Source: Brachionus plicatilis (Eukaryota; Rotifera; Eurotatoria; Ploima; Brachionidae). Taken from it: 64,000 nucleotides of DNA. The stretch spans positions 4,432,004 to 4,496,003 of the forward strand of contig QEOQ01000508.1 of assembly GCA_010279815.1 (NCBI GenBank), read 5' to 3'. The translations under genes and the position numbers were made by a program. The notes beneath the pieces were generated by a model, which saw only the letters and a program-made list of their open reading frames with translations, had not been told where the DNA came from and made no database searches. Below, piece by piece: positions 35,036-45,896 of the stretch; position 1 is the first letter of the stretch, and the number at the start of each line of letters is the position of its first letter.

Positions 35036-38000
35036 ATGAATACACTATTAAAAATCAGTAAAATTCCGAGTTCTTTGCTCTTTAGGCCCAAAACCGAAAT
35101 AAGCCATGCTTTTCTGAAGCAACCAATTTTAATCAATAGTTCGATTCGTACCAATTATACTTTTAATTTAAACAACAAGCTGGTAAAGTATAGACGAGCT
35201 ACACGTCCCAAGAAAACCACTGATCATTCAATTCTTCTCAATTACGAACAGAGTCAGTTTGCTGAGAAAATTGGTGTAACCAAAAGTTGGAACTCGTGGA
35301 ACACTTGTAAGTTTATACAATTTAATTAAAAATCATTGCTCTGAAAAATTGAAATGAATAAAATTGAAAAAAGTTCCTTAGACTTTTAAAATTTCAATGC
35401 TTTTAAAGTTTTTTTTCTCAAGTTTATTTTTATATCAAAATAATTTTAAGTTTAGTATATCTTTTATTTAAAAAAGACTATAGCTAAGTAAAATTAAAAT
35501 AATTCAGAAATTTTTGTTATTCAATTTCAATTTAAAAGTCTTTAAAGAGAAAGTTTAAATTATTAATGGCTCTAATTAATTTCTGTGTAAAATTGGTCAA
35601 AAGTTTTTTTATTATTTAAAATAAAATTACACAAATTGACTAAATTTTACCGAAATTTCGGCAAGTTGAAGTTTATGATCAATTTTTGATGCTCAAAATA
35701 ATCAAATGAAACTAAAATTCTAAAATGAATTTTAATTTTTTAATAGAATTAGTGCAGAGGTAAATTTTTGGTTTTAACATACTTTGTTAAATCTTATGGT
35801 AAAATCTGCAAAAGTCTGCAAAAAATTGTCCACTTAAAATAGCATCATTTCGATGGTGTGCATTCTGCATTGTGTATTTTGATATTAAAGAGTTTATTCT
35901 TTTATTTAACATAGTATATTAAATCCAAAAATGTATCTCTGCATTATTTCTTTCAAGAAATAACAATTTATTTAATAATTTGAGGTAATGACGACGGTCC
36001 TATAATCCGACGTTCTGCATTTAATACATTCAGATTGCTAAATCTATCTAACAAAAATCTAATCTATTAGGTATTTCATATATAAAATTAATTTTAATCA
36101 TTGTATTCAATTTGTTCATTTTGTAAATTTATTCATTTTGTTCAGTTTGTTCATTTTGTAAATTTATTCATTTTGTAAGTTTATTCATTTTGTTCAGTTT
36201 GTTCATTTTGTAAATTTATTCATTTTGTAAGTTTATTCATTTTGTTCAGTTTGTTCATTTTGTTCAGTTTATTCATTTTGTTCAGTTTGTTCATTTTGAT
36301 TATCGTATTCATTTTGTTCAGTTTATTCATTTTGTTCATCGTATTCATTTTGTTCAGTTTATTCATTTTGATTATCGTATTCATTTTGTTCAGTTTGTTC
36401 ATTTTGTAAATTTATTCATTTTGAGTATCGTATTCATTTTGTTCAGTTTATTCATTTTGATTATCGTATTCATTTTGTTCAGTTTATTCATTTTGATTAT
36501 CGTATTCATTTTGTTCAGTTTGTTCATCGTATTCATTTTGTTCAGTTTGTTCAATTTGTTCAGTTTGTTCATTTTGTAAAATTATTCATTTTGTTCAGTT
36601 TATTCATTTTGATTATCGTATTCATTTTGTTCAGTTTTTTCATCGTATTCATTTTGTTCATCGTATTCATTTTGTTCATCGTATTCATTTTGTTCAGTTT
36701 ATTCATTTTGATTATCGTATTCATTTTGTTCAGTTTATTCATTTTGTTCATTCTATTCATTTTGCTCATTTTGTTCTTTTTGTTCTTTTTGTCCTTTTTT
36801 TTTTTTTGTTTTTAAAGGTATTATAAGGATAAATTTACTTCTTTTTTATTAATTAATTTATAATTTCTCTCTGTTTTAAATATTTGACAAATTTCCTTAT
36901 TTCTTATTTCCAGTTTTTCATTAGGGAAGAAGCATTATATTTGACAAAAATTTTCATTAGTCTTGAAAGTGAAAACGGCAAAAATTCAAACAATGATGAA
37001 GATTTTGAAAACTTTTTATTTTTTAATTGGGAGAAATGTAATTGTTCAAAATTTAAAAAAAATTTTTCAATTAAAAAAATTTAAGTAATTTTTTTCTTTA
37101 AATTTTGACAAATTTTAAAATCAAATAATATAAAAAGATAAAAGATAAGCCAAATCTCAACAAACTCAAGAAACTGAGCAAAACTGAACAAACTGAACAA
37201 ACTGAACAAACTGAACAAACTGAACAAATTGAACAAACTGAACAAATTGAACAAATTGAACGAAATGATTTAAATGATTTAAACAAGATATTCAATTAAA
37301 TGAAATCAGTTTAAAAAAAAGCAAAATTCAGTTTGTCGGATTTTATTCAGATCGTCAATACATAAATAATTTAAGTTTGATTTGATCATTTTGAGCATCA
37401 GAAATTGATCATAAACTTCAAATTGCAGAGATTTCCTTTTTTAACATTTAGTTACTTTTTTAAACTAAAAAATGTGCTGAAGTGAAGTTTGGAGAAAAAA
37501 GTGCTTCTAAATATGTTTTATTTAATTAAACACCAGTTTTATTTAAATTACTGGCAATTTAATTAATATTTTTAAAATAAATGTTAAACATTTTAAAACA
37601 AAAATTTTTAAACGAAAGAAAAACATTTTAAAAATCTTTATATTTAGGAGAATAGATCAGATATTGATAAAAACAGTACTAAATGTTAACTTTTTTAGTT
37701 TATCGAACTTTTTTTTGATTTTTATGTCAAAAATTTTCAAAATTATCAATTTATCTAAAAAAAAATTTGCTTTGCTTTTATCTTTTTTGCTTTAAGCTTC
37801 ACCGTCGCAAAAATGTAACTGAATAATTTTCAAAATTTTACATAAACTTATCAAGCTTAAAAATTTTTATTTGCTATTATTTTCAAATTTCAAATTTTTT
37901 TTAAAATTTGTTAAACCTGCAAACTTTCATAGTAAAATAATTAAATAATTATAAAAAAATAAAATTTCTTTCTCTCTCAGGACAATACTCGAAGATCTAA

Positions 38001-39177
38001 AGTTCTACTACGAAATTATTTTAGACTGGTTGTAAATGTTTTCTATTATTGATATGGAAAGAGTGACGTTAAGTTTAACTTTTTTAAAATTTTGAAATTA
38101 CGTTGTTTAATTTAAACTCAATACTTAAGCATGTTAAAATTTGAAATATAATTACGCAATTATTTCTAAAAATGAAAAATAGAAAAAAAAACTTGCCAAG
38201 TCAAGACTTTTTTTTTTTTTTCAAAAGTCTCACCAAAGACTTTAATTTTTTTTTGTTTATTTTTTTTTTAATTAAAAATTTTTTTTTTTAAATAGTAAAT
38301 ATATTAAATTAACTTAAATTTTTATTTTTTAACCTTTTTTTTGGCAGCCCGTATATTTTAGAAAATAAAAAAAAAAGTCTTTGGTGGGACTTTTTTTTTG
38401 AAAAAAAAAATTTTAAAGTCATGACTTGGACTTTTTTTTGGGACTTTTAAACATCTCTGATTTAAATAATAAAAATATTTAAAAAATTGAAAAAAAGAGA
38501 TAGAATCAATATTTTTATTTTATTATCATTTATTTCTTAAAGTTAATTTTTTGTTCAAGTATATTTTTTATTTTTTTATACCTAAAAATGATCATATATT
38601 TTGTAATCTAGTTTTAATATTTGTCACTGTTTTAATCTTCAAAAAAAATTTTTATAAACCAATAATAAAATTTTGAAATGAAATTCATATAATAAAAAAT
38701 GAATTATATTTAAAAGAATATAAACACTTATAATGTAATGAATAAATTATAATTTTTTATCGATTTAAGTAAACTTCTTAGAGAAGTCGAAAAAATTTTT
38801 TCAAAAATCCGTTTCTATTAGAGATTTTGATAATTTTTTTTGTGAAATTTATTTAAAAATAATTTATAACATTCAATTAAGCTAATCTTTTGGACGGAAA
38901 GCGACCAGCTGAGAGTGCCGCCGAAGACACATTAATCCGAAAATTTTTATACGGAACATTTCAAGGTTTATTTGCATCGGAAATATTAATTAAGCGAAAA
39001 TTCAACACAATTAATATCGGATTTCTAATTAAACTGCCGAGACAAAATTATTCTCAAAAAGTATATTTTCTAGTAGGCTACGCCGAAGAACTACTATCAA
39101 GCTGGCTCAAGTGTGTTGTCAAGATCCAAGTGCAGACCATTTACAATAAGAATGATCTCGTCTTTAGAACTTGGTAG
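35036..39177 (+). CDS. MRPS24: Mitochondrial small ribosomal subunit protein uS3m (MRPS24)
   Basis: Exons are 35036-35306 and 38882-39177, separated by a 3,575-bp intron with GT-AG ends and consistent phase (TCT split 1/2), giving 188 aa. The N-terminus (MNTLLKISKIPSSLLFRPK) is a plausible mitochondrial targeting sequence. The junction reads SWNSWNT|SNLLDGKRPAESAAEDT, matching the vertebrate HTGNLDGEDHAAERTVED region. Downstream, LIRKFLYGTFQGLFASEILI and KVYFLVGYAEELLSSWLKC match the conserved RKFMWGTF and [20 protein letters not shown] segments. The protein acts in mitochondrial translation. The intron is much longer than its neighbours because it holds a 1.77-kb transposon and a foldback element. 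The stop codon lies 62 nt before the RCE1 ATG. Confidence 0.9.
35741..35965. repeat. Family D foldback repeat, copy 1
   Basis: The left arm GTGCAGAGGTAAATTTTTGG, then TTTTAACATA, is mirrored by the right arm TTAACATAGTATATTAAATC, then CAAAAATGTATCTCTGCATT. It contains ATCTGCAAAAGTCTGCAAAA and TCATTTCGATGGTGTGCATT. A related copy is at 56857-57150. The ends are not marked by a clear target duplication. Confidence 0.6.
36108..36797. repeat. Mosaic minisatellite, constant TTCATTTTG plus variable half-unit
   Basis: About 690 bp built from a constant 9-mer TTCATTTTG alternating with one of a few 8-9-mers: TTCAGTTTA, TTCAGTTTG, ATTATCGTA, TTCATCGTA, TAAATTTA or TAAGTTTA. The variants occur in runs and in mixed order. 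The minus strand is open as (N/K)MNKLNKMNT repeats, which I regard as a by-product of the 9-bp period. Confidence 0.9.
37171..37265. repeat. 9-bp array (AACTGAACA), inverted relative to the main minisatellite
   Basis: About ten copies of AACTGAACA/AATTGAACA. The unit is the reverse complement of TGTTCAGTT found in the main array at 36108-36797, so the two arrays form inverted repeats within the same transposon. Confidence 0.85.
38190..38459. repeat. Foldback remnant related to the CAGAG element at 7932-8211
   Basis: The right arm GGGACTTTTAAACATCTCTG is the inverse of CAGAG(A/T)TGTTTAAAAGTCCC. Inside, TTTTCAAAAGTCTCACCAAA and TTTGGTGGGACTTTTTTTTT form inverted arms. The left terminus is degraded. 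Confidence 0.5.
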
Positions 39178-39239
39178 ACAGATCTAGAATTAAAAAGAAA
39201 AAAAAGCTTCAACTATTTATTTTTATTCAACAAACAAAA

Positions 39240-40265
39240 ATGTTTTTTTTTAAAGAAAAAATAAAATTTCAAGATTTAAGTTTAACTTCAAGTTGTCTAG
39301 TCTGTCTATTTTTGGCTTCATTCTACGTGATTAGCCTTTATTTATGGAGCCGAGAAAATCGCTACAAACGAAACGAACCTGCTGTAATCAAGCGTCGCTT
39401 TATCAGCGTAATATTGTCATCTTTAATTAGTTTAATAATTCTTTATGAGATTTCAGCGACCAGCAATGATTCTAATGGCTTCACCATTAACGAATGGACT
39501 GGTCTACGTTTTGACTTGATTAACTTATTTTTTTCAATTCTGGTTTCACTTGGCCTGACAACACTTTTGTTCATAGGACCTGTATTCCAAAATTTTCTCA
39601 TCGAATATCACGATTATTTGTCTGATTTACATAGTGAAAATACCACCAAATCCAATGAATTATATAAGTTAAAGACAGCTGATGAATTAAACTCTTTAAA
39701 TAACTTTATTAATTTTATTGAAAAATTTTTTGTTTCTTTTGTTAGAAATTTTAAACTAGCTGGTTTAAAATATTTATTTTTTGATTTAAATTTTTTAAGA
39801 AACTATGTGATCAGTACACTGACCGAAGAATTTGTTTTCCGTAGTTGTATGCTTCCATTATTGATCGGACACATGACATGGTCAAATAGCATTCTAATTA
39901 CACCTTTATTTTTTGGTACAGCTCATTTACATCATATATACGAAGGTTACAAAGCCAAAGAAATGAGTCTTAAATTTTTGATTATGCGACACTTGTTCCA
40001 GTTTGGTTATACCTACAGCTTTGGTGTCTATTCATCGTATTTATTTTTGAGAACTGGCAGCTTTTTTGCGTCATTCGTGGCCCATTCATTTTGCAATCTA
40101 ATGGGCTTTCCGGACTTTGACGGCCTAATTAATGAGTTCAATGGAAAGACTAGAATTTTTCTTGTTATAATGTACTTTTTTGGGTTATTTTCTTTTTTTT
40201 ATTTCATAAGTCCACTAACACAGCCAAATTTATTTGAAAACTTTGTCTATTCAAATTATTTTTGA
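39240..40265 (+). CDS. RCE1: CAAX prenyl protease 2 (RCE1, intramembrane glutamic protease)
   Basis: Removes the last three residues of prenylated CaaX proteins at the ER membrane. A single-exon frame of 341 aa from the ATG at 39240; the frame is open further upstream to 39171 but without an ATG. Catalytic motifs of the CPBP/RCE1 family are all present: EExxxR in TEEFVFRSC, FFGTAHLHH, and HSFCN (HxxxN). There are about seven to eight hydrophobic membrane segments, among them LVCLFLASFYVISLYLW, ISVILSSLISLIILYEI and the last (FLVIMYFFGLFSFFYFI). The length matches the family (human 329). It starts 62 nt after MRPS24 on the same strand without an intervening AATAAA, so it may belong to the same transcription unit. 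AATAAA at about 40302 follows the stop. Confidence 0.95.
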   Translation: MFFFKEKIKFQDLSLTSSCLVCLFLASFYVISLYLWSRENRYKRNEPAVIKRRFISVILSSLISLIILYEISATSNDSNGFTINEWTGLRFDLINLFFSILVSLGLTTLLFIGPVFQNFLIEYHDYLSDLHSENTTKSNELYKLKTADELNSLNNFINFIEKFFVSFVRNFKLAGLKYLFFDLNFLRNYVISTLTEEFVFRSCMLPLLIGHMTWSNSILITPLFFGTAHLHHIYEGYKAKEMSLKFLIMRHLFQFGYTYSFGVYSSYLFLRTGSFFASFVAHSFCNLMGFPDFDGLINEFNGKTRIFLVIMYFFGLFSFFYFISPLTQPNLFENFVYSNYF

Positions 40266-40816
40266 TTTCAAGAAGTATTTTATTTTGTTGAAATTTATTA
40301 ATAAATAATTTTAAAGCTGACTCAAACAATCTTTTATTCAAAATATTCCTAAAATTTCAAGATTAACTTGATTTGATGAAAACAAAATTTGAAACTGTTA
40401 AAACATTTAAATAAATTAAAAAAAAATCGAATTTTGGTGATAATGCATTTGTAGTAAGTGGTGTTAAAAATTAATTCATATGAGAAGTTGGAAATGTTTT
40501 TTTTAAAGTTTAATAAAGCAGGTTCATGAAAGGACTGCTATTAAAAAAGATTTAAATGAAATTAATTTAAAATTTAATTTTTTTACAAAATTTTAATTTA
40601 TTCGAAAAATTAATTAACGGTGATAATGAAAACAAAATTTAAAAAAAATGTCCAAGGTTTTGATTTAGTTTTTTTGAAAATTATATTTTGTTACTTTTAT
40701 ATCAAACTATCGAATTAAAGCTTAGATTGTTATATTCTAAATGAGATGTTTAATGTGGTTACTTCAGTTTTGAAATAAATCACACACATAATATTATTAA
40801 TTGAATAATTAATCTA

Positions 40817-41116
40817 CAGTGGTGTTCCTGATTTAGTAATTTACGATAATTTACGTAAAAAATAGAAAATTTACCAAATTTTACGTAAAATTTGGAAAAA
40901 AAAATGTCCGAAAAATTGATAATTTGGCACTTCGAATCAAATGACATTGAAATGAAATTGCACTTTTGGCATTCAATTTCATTTCAATTTTTTGGAAATT
41001 TTTTTTTCATAAATTAACGTAAAATTTTCGAAATTTACCAAATTTTACGTAAAATCTGATAAATTTACGTTTTTTTACGTAAATTATCGCAAATTACTAA
41101 ATATGGAACACCACTG
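40817..41116. mobile_element. Mariner-like MITE (CAGTGGTGTTCC ends, TA duplication)
   Basis: The left end CAGTGGTGTTCCTGATTTAG and the inverse right end (CTAAATATGGAACACCACTG) are each flanked by TA. The length is 300 bp. The arms are long and rich in TTTACGTAAA and AATTTACGATAATTTACGTA motifs. There is no coding capacity, and the class is inferred from the TA target site and terminal sequence. Confidence 0.9.
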
Positions 41117-41580
41117 TAAATTAAGACTGATAATATTTACTTTTCGTGTTGGTGAATATTATTTATTTGAAATTTTTATTTTAATAAAATTATAGGGTAA
41201 TAAAATTTCAGGATAATATTAATTAAAGATATTAATTAATTAGTATTTATTTTTAAAGTTTGTTAATTATTATGTTACTTTATTTTTTTAATAATCCTAA
41301 TGAACAAAGACTCGTTAAGTAATAAAAATAGATAAATGACAACTTTAAATTTACTTTGATTGTTCATTAAATCTAAAATTAAATGAAAGTTGTAGTAAAG
41401 AAAAATCACAGAAAGTTTGTGATAATGTTAAATTTTAAATAAAATATTTTGCAAAAAATGATTACAGTGACCATAAGGAAAAAAATTTAGTTTTACTTTT
41501 AAATGTTTTAAATAATTTTTGACTATGAATTTATTTTGATCTATTTTAGCTTATTTTTGTGAAAAAATTTTAAATTTAAT

Positions 41581-41831
41581 GAACTAGGCATTGTTGTATC
41601 TAATGATTTAGAGTGGGAAAATCAGGTCCAGAAAGCAGCAAACAAAGCAAATCAAATTTTGGGAATGGTAAAAATTTAAGAATCATTTGATTAAAACATT
41701 CTGCAGTTTGTACATGTCGTTGGCAAGGCCACCTTTGGAATATGCTATTCAAGCGTGGAAACCGTATCTTAAGGTACAGATTGATAAATAAGATGCTATT
41801 TTTTAATTGAGCAAAGAGCAAAGAGCTATCA
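41581..41831 (+). pseudogene. Non-LTR retrotransposon reverse transcriptase fragment (frameshifted)
   Basis: The first frame reads ELGIVVSNDLEWENQVQKAA and NKANQILGMVK. After a frameshift near 41675 it continues NHLIKTFCSLYMSLARPPLE, YAIQAWKPYL, then LSKEQRAI after another disruption. This is the conserved thumb region found after the RT domain of LINEs (DLGVxVSxDLxWxxQV, LYxSLVRPxLEYAxxxWxP). It is a short dead relic; no other part of the element was found. Confidence 0.85.
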
Positions 41832-42792
41832 TAATATGTATCCCACATTCCATGTAGTTCCGGGAACCCGAACAAATAATAGGTTACAATCATTATTAAA
41901 AACAAATTTAAATTTTGTGTTCAAATATTGAACAAAAATAAAATAAATGTTGTAAAAAATTTGATTTAAGGTATTAAAATTTAAAAAAAAAATTCTCTGG
42001 GTAAAAATCAAATGAATTTATGGTAGAAATTAAAATTAAAATTTTTATTTAAACATAAATATAAAATTTTTTAAATATTTTCACAAAAACACCTTAAGCT
42101 AAAATTAATTGGTGTTAAAGAAATAAAAAATTTTCCTTGAGTTAAATTTGTGATCGATTTTTAAAAATAAATTATAAATTGAACTATTTTAAATATAAAT
42201 AAGTGTAATGAACAATTGGTTATAAATTTTCTAATAAAATTTGCTATTTATTTTAGGCTCAATCTTTGCTATTTAAAATGATTGAATAGATGAAATCATC
42301 TATTAAACAAATCTATATTTTTGGTGAATAATTCAGAATTTTATTTAAATTGCATTTTCGTTCAGATTCCAAGTAGATTCATCTTTAATAAAAATATCAT
42401 TATCTTGTTATAATTTTCGATTTAATTAATTTAAATTTTTTCAATTAAGATTTTCATTTTTAGAAATTCTATTGCTAAGCAATACAAATAGAAGCCTTTA
42501 AGAAGCTTCTTTAATTTTATTGACTAAGTTACCTGTAATTTTTTAATTAAATAGAATCCATTTGACTTATTCCAGTTGCCGGATTCACTGTGACAATGGC
42601 AGGGATTATAAATTCGGATACCTTATAGATTTCTGGAATAAATTAAATCTTCAAAAATCCTAAAATAAAATGATGATGAAAAAAAAAATTTTAACTTTAA
42701 ATAAAAATGGAAGAGTATAATATATATGGTATAACTACTTTAATAAAATATTTAAATTTAAGATTTTCGGATTAATTTTTTTTTATCTAAAG

Positions 42793-45700
42793 GATGGTCA
42801 GCATTGCACGAGGCTTGTTACAAAGGCTATACAAATGCCATAACCCGGTTTTTGGATTATGCCAGAGAAACAGGTAAAAATTTAATCGAACAGAAAACTA
42901 TCGATGATTATGAAACAACTCCAATTATGATTGCAGCACTGGGTGGTCATCTAGAAGTGGTTGAACTTTTGGTAAAAAATGGCGCCAATTTCAATGCTCA
43001 ACTAAAATTCCAAGAGTCAAGCCACGGAATAATCGAAGTTGCTTGTATCAGACAAAATGTTGATATGCTTGTTTACATGTACAACTTAATTCCGGACATA
43101 GCAATAAGAATAAAAAATTTGTTGACATGTACCAAGTTTGACAATGAAACCAGAGCTTCAATCGGCAGAACAATTGAAACTTTATCACGCGGATACTCAA
43201 TTGTCATTAAAAAACTCTCAAAATTCAAAGCAGAAACACACGAAAGCAGACTGGTCTATCTGTTTGAAAAAGATAAATTAATTTCCTACAGACTTTTTAA
43301 TCTAGCTGACTTTGGTTCATCTTTGGCAACGTTTTTGAGGCTAAACGAGAACAACGAAGATGCAATAACAAGTTGTATGCTTACTTTGGTAAATGTAGCA
43401 GAAAATGATGCCATTAGAACTCAATTTTTAAGCTCACATGGTCTCAAATATATGATCAGCTTTATTGAAAATCATAAAAAAAACCTTACGAGCACTTTAT
43501 GCCATTGTTTGGACATTTTGCGCAGACAAAATAAGCAAACTTTTATGGAAAATTCATTTGATGATTTTGAGGAATCAAGGGAAAACTTTGAACTGAATTG
43601 TGAGCCTAAATCAAGTTGGCTCGACTATGCCTCAATTGGTCAAGCACTTGACACTCTGTGCAAACATGAAGATTGTTTGATATTTGTAAATAAAAACGCT
43701 TTCAACCAAATAATAATAGACTATATTAAAATTTTGTTTGACTATACCAATTTCTGCAGATATGTAGAGCTAATGAATGGTGAGGAAACAATTTATAGTG
43801 AATTGGCCGAAATTGTGAACAAGGGTGAAAGTGGCCTTATCTTTGAACAATTTATTGGAGCTTATTTGTCCTGTTTGGGCAATTTGACTCATTTTAGTAA
43901 AACTAATAAAAAAATTATTCTATCCAGCAATTTATTCGAGTTGATGCTGAATTTTTGGAACCAAGTGAGTTTATTGACTAGAAAAAGTTCGAATAGAAAA
44001 AATGAAATTTACAAATTAAATTATTTCTCATCAGACAGCTCATTGTTGTCATTTAATGAATATTCAGACCAGTCTAGTGGTTCCCATTATCAGAATGCGG
44101 ACACTCAATCGATTTTGCATTCAATCCTTTCAAATGAAGGAACCAACAGCTCCAAATTGAACTATATCAATAAAGTAATTGATATAATTACTCCTGTGCT
44201 GGTCAAAAATTTAAAAATGACCATTATTGAGTGCATTGGCAAAGTATTCTACCACAATGATGATCTTAAAAAAAAGTACATATTTCCCTCGGATGTTTAC
44301 TATTTTACCAAGGCCAATTATACCCAAAAAGAAGAGATTAACATTTGGGTGCTCAGCACAGTTAGATTTATAAATTTTTTAATTTCATATCTTGACGCAA
44401 TTACATTCATAGATAGAGAATATCAACTTCAAGTGCTAGGATTCATTCGCTATTTGACTGATGATGACCAGGTCATGCAAAACCGGCTCATCCACATCGA
44501 CAGTGCATTCAGCTCGGCATTGGTGAACAATTTTCGCAATTTTTTGCGAAAAAGCTCTCACATTTCGATCCGCACATCGGCTTTGCTGTGTCTTTGGTCT
44601 TTGACTGGCGAAAAAAACTACCAAGACTGTTTTGATCGCAAAAGTACCATCTACCGGGCTGTGGGTGCACAAAAATTTGTCGACACTCTCTTTGATTCAA
44701 ATGAACAATTGATTTTGATTTGTCTGGAAGCTTTGACCTGCATTTCCAACTCGCCACCTTACAGAGAAGCAGACTCGAACAGACTTGTGTATACCCAGGA
44801 CGATTTGGCCCAAGTTCATGCCGCCTCAGCTTTGATCAGAATATTAAAGACTCAAAATAGCTCTGTTTTGTTCGCATGTCTCCGCACCATATCAGCCATG
44901 TGTGTCTCTATAGGCTACCACTGCTCAATCAGAAATCAATCACAACTGGAAAAACTTGGTGCTATTAACCAAATTGTAGATGTCTTGTTCAGAAAAAGCA
45001 CAACCAACAGACTCAAAAGTGAAGCTTTTAGTAGCTTGGCAGCCTTGTGTTTCACCAATTCGAACAATAGAAAATCATTAAGGGCTTTTTTGGGCGCAAA
45101 AATGGAAAAATTTGTTCAAGAATTGATTTCTTTGCTGATAGAAGGCGTCTCAATAGAAGTGGAAAATTTGACTCAAAAAATAGAAGTTCTTGACACACAA
45201 ATAACCTGTGGCCTGGCCATATGCACCTTTAGCTACAAAAATGATGATTTTATTAGAAAAATAATAATGAATAATGGCAGGATAAGATGGCATGTTTTTG
45301 CCAAAATACTGCAAAATCTTGAAGAATGTCTGGAGAAAAGTTATCTGAGGAATAAAGAGCTTTTCTTCGAATGTCAAAGACTCAAGTGTTTATATGGATT
45401 TTTTGTCACCGCATTGCACAATTTAATTACTGACGCTGATCAAGATCCCAGAGCGATTGGAATGCAAATTTTGGCAAACACTGTGCCCCAAAGCGACAAC
45501 ACATATTTGAGATCAATTGCTTGTGATTTTATAGGAAGATTGGCAAGCTATAACGATTGTTTGATTGAGTCCTTGCTGAGCATTGATGTAATTGAAATTT
45601 TAGTTTGTTCGCTGATCGAAAATCAAGAGTTGAATGAAATAAATTCGGTGGGAAATACGGAAAAGGGCTGTGCAGCTATTACAATTGGATTTTTTACCAA

Positions 45701-45896
45701 TTTAAAAGCCGAAGCTAGAAGAGTTTTACTTCGATTGGCGCGGGAACATCCGCAAATTGTGGATGTACTGGCGATTTTCAATGAACAGCTGCATGTTGAT
45801 CTGGTAATGCAGTGGAAGCATTTTAAAGAAATGGACCAAGCTGCCAAAAAAGAGATAAAATTTCACACGGACAAAACTAGAAGAACTAAAATTTAG
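42793..45896 (+). CDS. Ankyrin and armadillo repeat protein (ANKAR-like), 5' incomplete
   Basis: One long exon of about 1,034 codons entered by an acceptor (ATCTAAAG) at 42792; the first codon is split (GA from this exon) and no ATG precedes the first repeat. It starts with two ankyrin repeats (WSALHEACYKGYTNAITRFL, and TPIMIAALGGHLEVVELLVK with NGANFNA). From about residue 150 to 950 there is an alpha-solenoid with armadillo-type helices (AITSCMLTLVNVAENDAIRT, SALLCLWSLTGEKNYQDCF, LKSEAFSSLAALCFTNSNN). This order resembles ANKAR (human about 1,430 aa), so a few hundred N-terminal residues are probably missing. The next in-frame ATG, at 42930, would remove the first ankyrin repeat. The function is unknown; such proteins usually mediate protein interactions. 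Confidence 0.75.

Larger units (their letters stand above)
35660..37427. mobile_element. Large GGCAA-type element (family B) carrying minisatellites, inside the MRPS24 intron
   Basis: The left end GGCAAGTTGAAGTTTATGAT, continuing CAATTTTTGATGCTCAAAAT, is matched inversely at the right end (ATTTTGAGCATCAGAAATTG, then ATCATAAACTTCAAATTGCA). The arms are about 47 bp at about 90% identity. The flanks are GAAATTTC (35652-35659) and GAGATTTC (37428-37435), an 8-bp target duplication with one difference. The interior holds a nested repeat (35741-35965), an AT-rich minisatellite (36108-36797), a short frame of unknown meaning (36884-37084) and an inverted 9-bp array (37171-37265). No transposase was found, so it is non-autonomous. 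Confidence 0.8.
40266..42792. other. Intergenic / upstream region of the ankyrin-armadillo gene
   Basis: Holds a mariner-like MITE (40817-41116) and a broken LINE fragment (41581-41831). The 5' exons of the following gene should lie here or further upstream, but I found no segment with suitable splice sites, phase and similarity. Confidence 0.45.

Noticed and set aside
36220..36769. Minus-strand frames with MNKLNKMNT repeats
   Set aside because: They are a by-product of the 9-bp minisatellite period, have no start context or flanking domain, and are open in the opposite strand as well.
36884..37084. 67-codon frame inside the minisatellite-bearing element
   Set aside because: It has a possible acceptor before it, but no recognisable motif and no downstream partner. 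MRPS24 splices past it with correct phase, so I did not call it an exon.
36108..37265. CRISPR-like array of short repeats
   Set aside because: The units are contiguous 9-18-mers without unique spacers in a eukaryotic transposon; it is a minisatellite.
41600..42011. Two minus-strand frames
   Set aside because: They are antisense shadows of the LINE relic and of AT-rich flanks; the sense strand carries the reverse-transcriptase motifs.
42590..42660. Possible exon (CRIHCDNGRDYKFGYLIDFW) upstream of the ankyrin/armadillo exon
   Set aside because: It ends in a stop without a usable donor, and its phase cannot join the exon at 42793.
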